Part shown: positions 1-4,655 of the stretch, one piece after another | How the letters are laid out: each line of letters opens with the position of its first letter | Numbering within the stretch: the first letter of the stretch is position 1 | NCBI GenBank assembly: GCA_020059985.1 | Contig: JAGVCI010000117.1 | Location: 1 to 5,577, forward strand | Length of the DNA stretch: 5,577 bases | DNA from: Candidatus Peribacterales bacterium | GTDB lineage: Bacteria; Patescibacteriota; Gracilibacteria; Peribacterales; Peribacteraceae | Direction of reading: 5' to 3' | The notes under the pieces: model-generated | Database searches by the model: none | Told to the model about the DNA's origin: nothing | The model's input: only the letters and a program-made list of their open reading frames with translations | Position numbers and translations under genes: made by a program

Positions 1-418
1 CGTAACGCTTGGAGAGCACATTCTTCACGCCAGCGTGATCGAGGATCACACGGAGTGCGCCACCCGCGATGATTCCTGTTCCAGCAGATGCCGGGAGCAG
101 ACGAATGCGTGCAGCTTTGAACTTCGTATCGACGGAGTGCGGGATGGTTCCATCCACGATCGGGATGCGCACCATGTTGCGGCGAGCGGCAGACGTCGCC
201 TTCGCGACAGCTGCCTGAACTTCTGCAGCCTTGCCCGTACCCAGACCCACTTTTCCTTTGCGGTTCCCGAGCACCACGACGGCGCGGAAACGCATACGAC
301 GACCTCCTTTCACGACACGCGTGACACGATCCACAGACAGCGTCGTCTCCTCGAACTCTCGTGGCTCTCTAGGGCGACGGTCGTTGCGCTTGCGATCGGG
401 GCGGGAGGTTTTAGGCAT
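1..418 (-). CDS. rpsE: 30S ribosomal protein S5, N-terminal part (3' end outside window)
   Basis: S5 binds 16S rRNA at the back of the 30S subunit by the mRNA entry channel and affects decoding accuracy. The window shows the first 139 codons, still open at base 1. After an arginine-rich leader (MPKTSRPDRKRNDRRPREPR) come ETTLSVDRVTRVVKGGRRMR (24 to 43), which includes the loop where E. coli spectinomycin-resistance changes map, then VVVLGNRKGKVGLGTGKAAE (47 to 66), RRNMVRIPI (79 to 87), and LLPASAGTGIIAGGALRVIL (107 to 126), then HAGVKNVLSKRY. These match the S5 N-terminal double-stranded-RNA-binding-like fold and the start of the C-terminal domain. I choose the ATG at 418 because an in-frame TGA lies only 9 nt upstream of it. 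A second in-frame ATG at 520, beyond that TGA, encodes the same first eight residues. Confidence 0.97.
   Translation of the reverse strand, partial: MPKTSRPDRKRNDRRPREPREFEETTLSVDRVTRVVKGGRRMRFRAVVVLGNRKGKVGLGTGKAAEVQAAVAKATSAARRNMVRIPIVDGTIPHSVDTKFKAARIRLLPASAGTGIIAGGALRVILDHAGVKNVLSKRY
395..418 (-). repeat. Direct repeat of S5 codons 1-8, copy in the gene
   Basis: This is the downstream member of the pair described at 497 to 520 and forms the true start of S5. It continues into a normal arginine-rich S5 leader, which marks it as the copy in use. Confidence 0.8.
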
Positions 419-455
419 AAGGAAGTTTCAGAGAAGGAAAGATGAGGAGAGACCA

Positions 456-499
456 GACCCTGAGCATAGACGAGCGAAGCGAGTCGGAGTCGAAGGGTC
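456..499. repeat. REP-like imperfect hairpin
   Basis: The outer arms GACCCT (456 to 461) and AGGGTC (494 to 499) are perfect inverted repeats. At the centre, GACGAGC, loop GAA, GCGAGTC (469 to 485) can fold with G-C and A-T pairs around a tandem G-A mismatch. It contains GCGAAGC (474 to 480), a sequence known to form an unusually stable DNA mini-hairpin. The segments between the arms pair only partly. The ends CCCTGAGC and GTCGAAGGG resemble a type of short palindromic intergenic repeat I recall from many bacterial genomes; that resemblance is from memory. Only one copy is in the window. Confidence 0.6.
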
Positions 500-520
500 G
501 GGGCGGGAAGTCTTGGGCAT
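497..520 (-). repeat. Direct repeat of S5 codons 1-8, upstream copy
   Basis: These 24 bases match the first 24 bases of rpsE (395 to 418) at 20 positions. The four differences are at third positions of codons 2, 3, 4 and 8 (CCC/CCT, AAG/AAA, ACT/ACC, GAC/GAT); all are transitions and all synonymous, so both encode MPKTSRPD. The similarity stops where the hairpin repeat begins. Confidence 0.8.
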
Positions 521-550
521 GGAGGGAAAAAGAAAAGGAGAGGGGGAAGT

Positions 551-895
551 TTAGAATTTAAGTCCGCCTTCGCGCGCGGCGTCGGCGAGTTCCTGGATAC
601 GACCGTGGTACGCGTAGGCATTGCGATCGAAGACGACCGTCTCGATCTTCTGTTCTTTGGCTTTCTTCGCGACCAGGGTTCCGAGCTTCTTGGCACCATC
701 ACGGTTCGGTTTGAGCTTCGCTTCCTTGGTGCTGGCGAAGACGATCGTTTTGCCTGCATCGTCGTCGACGAGCTGCACGGTAAGCTGCGTGAGCGAGCGG
801 TACACGGTCATGCGTGGGCGGGCTGCTGTGCCGCGGACGCGAGCGCGAATGCGCCTCTTGCGAGCGAGCCGGTGCTGGAGCTTCGTGCGTTTCAT
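551..895 (-). CDS. rplR: 50S ribosomal protein L18
   Basis: L18 binds 5S rRNA and, with L5, anchors it in the central protuberance. The 114-residue product is close to the normal 115 to 120. The basic N-terminus (KRTKLQHRLARKRRIRARVR) is followed by RPRMTVYRSLTQLTVQLVDD (27 to 46), DGAKKLGTLVAKKAKEQKI (66 to 84) and the highly diagnostic end VVFDRNAYAYHGRIQELADA then AREGGLKF. It starts 8 nt after the L6 stop. The TAA stop is followed by the only substantial non-coding gap in the operon, 132 nt before the S5 start. Confidence 0.99.
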   Translation of the reverse strand: MKRTKLQHRLARKRRIRARVRGTAARPRMTVYRSLTQLTVQLVDDDAGKTIVFASTKEAKLKPNRDGAKKLGTLVAKKAKEQKIETVVFDRNAYAYHGRIQELADAAREGGLKF

Positions 896-903
896 AGGAG
901 AGT

Positions 904-1464
904 TTAGGCATCACCACCGCTCTTCACGGCTGCTTTACCAACCTTGCGGCGGACGGCTTCGCCGACGTAGCGCACACCCTTGCCCTTGTACGGCTCCGGC
1001 GGACGGTACGAGCGGATCTCGGCAGCCACCTGGCCGACGAGCTGCTTATCGATGCCACGGATAAAGAGGAGGTTCTTGTTCTTTTCGTCCTGCGTGATTT
1101 CGATTCCTGCGGGGATGGCGTAGTCCACTGGGTGCGAGAACCCGAGCGAGAGACTCAAGACTTTGCCCTTCGCTTGCGCCTTGTAACCCACTCCGATGAT
1201 CTCGAGCTTCTTCTCGTATCCATCCGTCACTCCTTTGATCATGTTTGCGAGGAGCTGACGTGTGAGACCATGACGTGCGCGCGAATCTTTCTCGTCATCG
1301 CGGCGCGACACGATCGCCTCGCTTCCTTCGACAGCGATCGAAACCTCTGGGAGGAACGTGTAGGAGAGTTCGCCCTTCGCACCCTTCACTTTCACCACGG
1401 AGCCCGAGACGGTCACCGTCACTCCGGAGGGGATAGCCACTGGTTTGCGTCCGATGCGAGACAT
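904..1464 (-). CDS. rplF: 50S ribosomal protein L6
   Basis: L6 lies near the base of the L7/L12 stalk and contacts the sarcin-ricin loop region where elongation factors bind. I place the start at the ATG at 1464 because the protein then begins with the family's universal MSRIGRKPVAIPSGV and is 186 residues, near the usual 177 to 180. A further upstream ATG at 1515 would add 17 unrelated residues overlapping S8. The two repeated L6 domains are visible: VKGAKGELSYTF (26 to 37) with RQLLANMIKGVTDGYEKKLE (69 to 88) in the first half, and the second half ending ISSYRPPEPYKGKGVRY-type (here IRSYRPPEPYKGKGVRYVGE, 150 to 169) then VRRKVGKAA. It starts 1 nt after the S8 stop, giving TAATATG, the same junction as L16/L29. 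Confidence 0.99.
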   Translation of the reverse strand: MSRIGRKPVAIPSGVTVTVSGSVVKVKGAKGELSYTFLPEVSIAVEGSEAIVSRRDDEKDSRARHGLTRQLLANMIKGVTDGYEKKLEIIGVGYKAQAKGKVLSLSLGFSHPVDYAIPAGIEITQDEKNKNLLFIRGIDKQLVGQVAAEIRSYRPPEPYKGKGVRYVGEAVRRKVGKAAVKSGGDA

Positions 1465-1465
1465 A

Positions 1466-1855
1466 TTAGGCAATGGTACAGAGAACTTCTCCACCCACGC
1501 CTTTGGCGCGGGCATCTTTGTCAGTCATCAGTCCCTGGCTGGTTGTGAGGATGGCGATTCCGTATCCCTGGAGAATCGGCTTCAAGTCGCCGACACCGCG
1601 GTACACGCGGCGGCCCGGCTTACTGATGCGCTTGAGTTCGAGCATAGGTCGACCAGACGTGAAGACGATCTCGAGTTCGCGTCGCGGATCTTCGCCGAGG
1701 ACGTTCACTTCAGAGATCCATCCCCCACTCTTCAAAATCTCTGCGAGCTCTTGCTTGATGCGTGACCACGGCGCGCGGACGCGGTCGTGGCGTGCTCGTT
1801 GAGCATTGCGAATGCGAGTGAGAAGATCGCCGATGGGGTCGGAGAGTGAGAGCAT
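1466..1855 (-). CDS. rpsH: 30S ribosomal protein S8
   Basis: S8 binds the central domain of 16S rRNA and, in E. coli, also represses the spc operon by binding its mRNA near L5. The 129-residue product has normal length. The N-terminal domain shows DPIGDLLTRIRNAQRARHDRV (6 to 26) and IKQELAEILKSGGWI (33 to 47). The C-terminal rRNA-binding domain shows LKRISKPGRRVYRG (74 to 87), the GYGIAILTTSQGLMTDKDAR segment (97 to 116) and GVGGEVLCTI. The start is the ATG at 1855, 5 nt after the S14 stop; the next residues LSLSDPIGD fit the family start. I did not find an obvious copy of the S8 mRNA operator around L5, though this cannot be excluded by eye. The TAA stop is 1 nt from L6. Confidence 0.99.
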   Translation of the reverse strand: MLSLSDPIGDLLTRIRNAQRARHDRVRAPWSRIKQELAEILKSGGWISEVNVLGEDPRRELEIVFTSGRPMLELKRISKPGRRVYRGVGDLKPILQGYGIAILTTSQGLMTDKDARAKGVGGEVLCTIA

Positions 1856-1860
1856 GAGGG

Positions 1861-2085
1861 TTACCAGGAAGACTTGGTCACTCCGGGCATGTCACCGTTG
1901 CTGGCGAGTTCCCGGAAGCAAATACGACAGATACCGAAGAAACGCATGTATCCATGATTACGTCCGCAGAGCTGACAGCGGTTATAGACGCGTGTCGGAA
2001 ACTTCACCTTTCGCCCTTCCGCTTTTGCGCGGAGGAATGCTTCGAGTTGCCAGCGTTGCTTATTTTTGAGGGCGGTTCGTGCCAT
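1861..2085 (-). CDS. rpsN: 30S ribosomal protein S14, zinc-binding type, with extended N-terminus
   Basis: S14 binds 16S rRNA in the 30S head and is needed late in assembly. Four cysteines, C37, C40, C53 and C56, form a CxxC-x12-CxxC zinc site inside NRCQLCGRNHGYMRFFGICR, followed by the hallmark ICFRELASNG and ending GVTKSSW. This marks the zinc (short) type rather than the cysteine-free long type. The usual zinc form is about 61 residues; this protein is 74. The extra residues lie before the zinc site (LEAFLRAKAEGRKVKF region, about 14 to 29) and are mostly charged. The start MARTALKNKQ resembles normal S14 starts, so the length is not due to a mis-chosen ATG. There are 5 nt between the L5 stop and this ATG, and 5 nt between its TAA and S8. 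Confidence 0.98.
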   Translation of the reverse strand: MARTALKNKQRWQLEAFLRAKAEGRKVKFPTRVYNRCQLCGRNHGYMRFFGICRICFRELASNGDMPGVTKSSW

Positions 2086-2090
2086 AAAGC

Positions 2091-2696
2091 TTAGGAGGAC
2101 TTGGAAGGAGTATCAGCTTTCGATTTCTTGTCAGACTCTCTCTTCGCTTTCTCCGGCTTGAACGGCATTCCCATTTTCTTGAGGAGTGCGCGTGCGGACT
2201 CGTCATTCTTTGCCGTCGTCGTAATCTGGATCTGCATACCGAAGATCTGCTTGGCCTCCGGAGGAGCGATCTCTGGGAAGATGGAGTGATCGCGAAGTCC
2301 GATGGCATAGTTCCCGTGACCGTCGAGCTTCGACGGGAGTCCGCGGAAGTCGCGGATACGTGGGAGGACGTAGCTCACCAATCGGTCGAGGAAGTACTCC
2401 ATCTCTTTGCCGCGCAATGTCACCACCGCACCGACGACGAGACCCTCGCGGATCTTGAAGTTGGAGATAGCTTTGCGTGAGCGTGTGAAGATCGGCTTTT
2501 GACCCGTGATCTTTTTGAGACACTCGGAGATGTACTCATGCATTTCTTTTCCTTCGATCTTCGATCTGTTGATCCCCACGTTCACGATCACCTTCTGGAG
2601 TCGTGGAAGTGCGAGCGTGTTTTTCACCTTGAGCTCATCTTTCAGCTCTTTGGCGATAGGACCGCGCAGCCGATCATGGAGAGTAGCGTAGGCCAT
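2091..2696 (-). CDS. rplE: 50S ribosomal protein L5
   Basis: L5 is part of the central protuberance; it binds 5S rRNA together with L18 and contacts the P-site tRNA. The family pattern runs the whole length: LPRLQKVIVNVGI (30 to 42), ITGQKPIFTRSRKAISNFKI (63 to 82), REGLVVGAVVTLRG (83 to 96), FLDRLVSYVLPRIRDFRGL (102 to 120), GHGNYAIGLRDHSIFPEI (126 to 143), and the end GMQIQITTTAKNDESARALL plus MGMPF. Ordinary L5 ends about here at 179 or so residues. This one adds roughly 21 polar residues (PEKAKRESDKKSKADTPSKS and a final Ser). The ATG follows the L24 stop by 2 nt. No Shine-Dalgarno motif is visible before it. Confidence 0.99.
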   Translation of the reverse strand: MAYATLHDRLRGPIAKELKDELKVKNTLALPRLQKVIVNVGINRSKIEGKEMHEYISECLKKITGQKPIFTRSRKAISNFKIREGLVVGAVVTLRGKEMEYFLDRLVSYVLPRIRDFRGLPSKLDGHGNYAIGLRDHSIFPEIAPPEAKQIFGMQIQITTTAKNDESARALLKKMGMPFKPEKAKRESDKKSKADTPSKSS

Positions 2697-2698
2697 GG

Positions 2699-3250
2699 TT
2701 AACTACCGCGTGAGTGAGAGAATGATTCCGTGGATCGACCCTGTTCAGGAACAGTCTTATCGACATTCTTTGTTGCCGCCTTCGCCTTCTCATCCGCCTC
2801 CTCGAGAGCATCGCTACCAAATCCGACACGACCCCAGAACGGAGTCTTCTTCGGAGCATCAGGCTTTGACGTCTCTTTCTTTTTCTCGGTCTTCTCACCC
2901 TTCGCCTTCTTGGCACCATCCGCTGCTGCAGGCTTGGCGGACACCGTCACCGCACTACCACTCTTCTTGGCGACACGGAGCTTGCGACCCTTCTCATCGA
3001 TCTTGTAGCCGACGCGGGAACGCTTCTTGGACTTCGGATCGACGAGCATCACGTTGCTCATATGGATAGCCGCCTCGTACCGGATGATTTCTCCGCGACG
3101 ATTGGCCTGAGCCTTGATGTGTTTCGTACGCATGTTGGCGTCGCTCACGACGATGCGCTGCTTCTCCGGAAGAACACGGAGCACCGTGCCCGTCTTTCCC
3201 TTGTCTTTGCCGCTGATGATGACGACATGGTCGCCTGCGCGGAGCTTCAT
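2699..3250 (-). CDS. rplX: 50S ribosomal protein L24 with long C-terminal extension
   Basis: L24 initiates 50S assembly by binding the 5' domain of 23S rRNA and lies at the peptide tunnel exit. The KOW domain is clear at residues 3 to 28 (RAGDHVVIISGKDKGKTGTV). It is followed by KHIKAQANRRGEIIRYEAAI, the SNVMLVDPKSKKRSRVGYK segment and DEKGRKLRVAKKSG. That accounts for about 97 residues, close to a complete L24 of about 100 to 105. The protein nevertheless runs to 183 residues. The extension is Lys, Ala and Glu rich, with one aromatic/hydrophobic island, TPFWGRVGFGSDALEEADEK, at about 136 to 155. It overlaps L14 by 4 nt and ends in TAA, 2 nt before the L5 start. The extension stays open right up to L5, so I see no sign of a frameshift. 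Confidence 0.98.
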   Translation of the reverse strand: MKLRAGDHVVIISGKDKGKTGTVLRVLPEKQRIVVSDANMRTKHIKAQANRRGEIIRYEAAIHMSNVMLVDPKSKKRSRVGYKIDEKGRKLRVAKKSGSAVTVSAKPAAADGAKKAKGEKTEKKKETSKPDAPKKTPFWGRVGFGSDALEEADEKAKAATKNVDKTVPEQGRSTESFSHSRGS

Positions 3251-3615
3251 AGAACGTCGGGAGCGAGTGAAATGATTTTCTGGAATCCTTTGGCGCGGAG
3301 TTCTCTCGCCACGGGTCCGAACACACGAGTGCCTTTCGGAGTTCCGTCCTTCGCAATGATCACACAGGCGTTGTCATCGAAGCGGATACCGCCTCCGTCT
3401 TTGCGTCGCGAGACGGCCTTGGTGCGAACGATAACTGCATGCTCCACAGCTTTCTTCTTCACGGTGCCACGGGGGGAGGCCAGTTTGACTGCAACAATGA
3501 TGACATCGCCCAGTCCGGCGTAGCGTCGGCGTGACCCGCCCAACACTTTGATACACATGACGCTCTTCGCGCCTGTGTTATCTGCCACTTCGAGGATGGA
3601 TTGCACCTGGATCAT
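3247..3615 (-). CDS. rplN: 50S ribosomal protein L14
   Basis: L14 is a five-stranded beta-barrel protein on the subunit interface of the 50S particle, where it contacts L19 and 16S rRNA and is the docking site of the silencing factor RsfS. The 122-residue product has exactly the usual length and no tail. It begins MIQVQSILEVADNTGAKSVM and contains the signatures GGSRRRYAGLGDVIIVAVK (26 to 44), RRKDGGGIRFDDNACVII (70 to 87) and GTRVFGPVARELR (95 to 107). It overlaps S17 and L24 by 4 nt each (ATGA) and stops with TGA. It is the most conventional protein in the window. Confidence 0.99.
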   Translation of the reverse strand: MIQVQSILEVADNTGAKSVMCIKVLGGSRRRYAGLGDVIIVAVKLASPRGTVKKKAVEHAVIVRTKAVSRRKDGGGIRFDDNACVIIAKDGTPKGTRVFGPVARELRAKGFQKIISLAPDVL

Positions 3616-3953
3616 GACTGGGAGGAGGAAACTTCTTTCTGCTTATCGGATGTCTTCTTCTCACGATGGAGCACTGTTTCGATACCACCTTCTTCCTTCA
3701 GTTCGCTCACGCGCGGAACTCGGATCAGCACATCGCTGATTTTGAAGTGCTTGCGCTTACTTAGCGGGCGGCACTCCGTGATCTGCACGGTGTCCCCTTC
3801 CCTGATATCGGTGAACGTGCCCACATCCGCGAGGAACTTCTTACTTCTGCGGAAACGTTTCTTGTAGATGGGGTGGAACACGTGGCGGTGAACGATCACC
3901 GTGACGGTTCCCTGCATCTTGGCCGAAGAGATGATTCCTTTGATCGTTTTCAT
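3612..3953 (-). CDS. rpsQ: 30S ribosomal protein S17 with C-terminal extension
   Basis: S17 is an OB-fold protein that binds 16S rRNA early in assembly in the lower part of the 30S body. The core at residues 1 to about 78 shows the family pattern: KGIISSAKMQGTVTVIVHR, then HPIYKKRFRRSKKF, then GDTVQITECRPLSKRKHFKI. The usual AHDE-type turn after the lysine-rich loop reads LADVG here. The product is 113 residues against about 80 to 90 for common bacterial S17. The extra residues, about 80 to 113, are charged and end in EVSSSQS. Both ends are 4-nt ATGA overlaps, with L29 upstream and L14 downstream, so expression is probably coupled. The stop is TGA. Confidence 0.98.
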   Translation of the reverse strand: MKTIKGIISSAKMQGTVTVIVHRHVFHPIYKKRFRRSKKFLADVGTFTDIREGDTVQITECRPLSKRKHFKISDVLIRVPRVSELKEEGGIETVLHREKKTSDKQKEVSSSQS

Positions 3954-4234
3954 GAGGCGGAGACGATAGAATCTTTTTTCTTCTTGATCGAGCTAGATTT
4001 CGATGATTTCGAAGAGCCCTTATTTTCATTCTTCGACGAAACCTTCTCCGTCAGTGCCGTTTCCAACCGCGCAAGCGCCTTCCGTGCCTTCTGGTACTTG
4101 GACGTGTCCTTCTCTTTGTTGATCTGGACTGCGAGACGCAGCTTCACCGTCGTCACGCGCTGCGCGAGAACCTCCTTCTGGAGATCTTCCACCTTCATGG
4201 CGCGGAGCTCTTTCATGGTGACAGTCGTAGCCAT
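3950..4234 (-). CDS. rpmC: 50S ribosomal protein L29 with Ser/Lys tail
   Basis: L29 is a small two-helix protein on the 50S surface beside the tunnel exit, next to L23, where chaperones and targeting factors dock. The first 65 or so residues form the expected helical hairpin: MKELRAMKVEDLQKEV, then KLRLAVQINKEKDTSKYQKA and an ARLETAL segment equivalent to the usual IARIxTxL ending. Normal L29 stops near here at about 60 to 70 residues. This one continues for 29 residues (66 to 94) containing 12 Ser and 8 Lys, including SSKSSKSSSIKKKK. Sequence similarity in L29 is always weak, but the position between L16 and S17 makes the call firm. It starts 1 nt after the L16 stop and ends in a 4-nt ATGA overlap with S17. 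Confidence 0.96.
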   Translation of the reverse strand: MATTVTMKELRAMKVEDLQKEVLAQRVTTVKLRLAVQINKEKDTSKYQKARKALARLETALTEKVSSKNENKGSSKSSKSSSIKKKKDSIVSAS

Positions 4235-4235
4235 A

Positions 4236-4655
4236 TTAGTGAGTAATGCGGGTAACGACTCGCGTCTTCAGTGGCAGTTTATGACCGGCAAGCCGGAGTG
4301 CTTCACGCGCAGACGGGACATCGATTCCGTCCATTTCGAAGATGAGCGTGCCCGCCTTGATGACCGCAGAGTAGTACTCGATGGATCCTTTACCAGCTCC
4401 CATCGGAACCTCGGCAGCTTTCTTCGTCACTGGGGTATGCGGGAAAATACGGATCCAGATTTTTCCTCCGCGTTGGACGGCGTGCGTCATGGCGCGGCGA
4501 GCGGCCTCCAGCTGACGAGCGGTGATCTCTCCAGTCTCCATCGTTTTGAGACCAACCGATCCGAACGCGAGCTCGGCGCCCTTTGTTGCGCGACCGCTGA
4601 ATGCTCCGCGATTACGGTGTTGCTTGCGGTGCTTTAATTTGGCGGGCTCAAGCAT
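4236..4655 (-). CDS. rplP: 50S ribosomal protein L16
   Basis: L16 contacts 23S rRNA near the A site and peptidyl transferase centre and helps organise the central protuberance. I start it at the ATG at 4655, giving 139 residues and the expected beginning MLEPAKLKHRKQHRNRG. A longer frame upstream would lie wholly inside S3 and adds nothing L16-like. Family signatures are FGSVGLK (31 to 37), ITARQLEAARRAMT (44 to 57), GGKIWIRIFP (63 to 72), MGAGKG (85 to 90) and IFEMDG (105 to 110). One oddity: the residue aligned with E. coli Arg81, the arginine hydroxylated by YcfD/RoxA, is Pro84 here (EVPMG against AVRMG). The start overlaps S3 by 8 nt; the TAA stop is 1 nt from the L29 start. Confidence 0.99.
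   Translation of the reverse strand: MLEPAKLKHRKQHRNRGAFSGRATKGAELAFGSVGLKTMETGEITARQLEAARRAMTHAVQRGGKIWIRIFPHTPVTKKAAEVPMGAGKGSIEYYSAVIKAGTLIFEMDGIDVPSAREALRLAGHKLPLKTRVVTRITH

Larger units (their letters stand above)
428..520 (-). other. Short upstream frame repeating the S5 N-terminus (30 codons, TGA stop)
   Basis: Reading down from the ATG at 520 gives MPKTSRPD, identical to the first eight residues of S5, then PSTPTRFARLCSGSGLSSSF and LL before a TGA at 428 to 430. The frame is the same as S5: 520 to 418 is 102 nt, exactly 34 codons, and this TGA is the only stop between them. The residues after MPKTSRPD come from the hairpin repeat and resemble no S5. It is most likely a relic of a duplicated gene start rather than a functional gene, but a translated leader peptide or a rare readthrough extension of S5 is possible. 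Confidence 0.5.
419..550 (-). other. rplR-rpsE intergenic gap (132 nt)
   Basis: This is the only gap over 8 nt in the visible operon. Read on the minus strand it holds, in order, a pyrimidine-rich run after the L18 stop (521 to 550), a copy of the S5 start (497 to 520), a hairpin repeat (456 to 499), a second pyrimidine-rich run and the true S5 ATG. No Shine-Dalgarno motif, promoter-like pair or poly-T terminator is evident. The gap is transcribed as part of the operon unless a promoter lies inside it, which I cannot see. Confidence 0.85.

Noticed and set aside
456..499. Hairpin as a rho-independent terminator
   Set aside because: On the coding strand the base of the hairpin is followed by TGGTCTCTCCTC rather than a run of T, and the middle of the stem pairs poorly.
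35..554. Plus-strand open frames over the S5 gene and the rplR-rpsE gap
   Set aside because: They are antisense to S5 and the hairpin gap, have no family resemblance, and their amino acid make-up is that of a shadow frame of a GC-rich gene.
1465..1515. 17-residue N-terminal extension of L6
   Set aside because: It overlaps the end of S8 and precedes the universal L6 start MSRIGRKP at 1464.
2741..2754. Palindrome CTGTTCAGGAACAG as a terminator or operator
   Set aside because: It lies within the L24 tail coding sequence, has only a 2-nt centre and no T-run follows on the transcribed strand; a chance occurrence is likely.
3873..4637. Long plus-strand frame of 254 codons across S17, L29 and L16
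   Set aside because: It lies opposite three well-recognised ribosomal genes and crosses their boundaries. Its phenylalanine-rich parts mirror the Ser/Lys tail codons, so it is a shadow.
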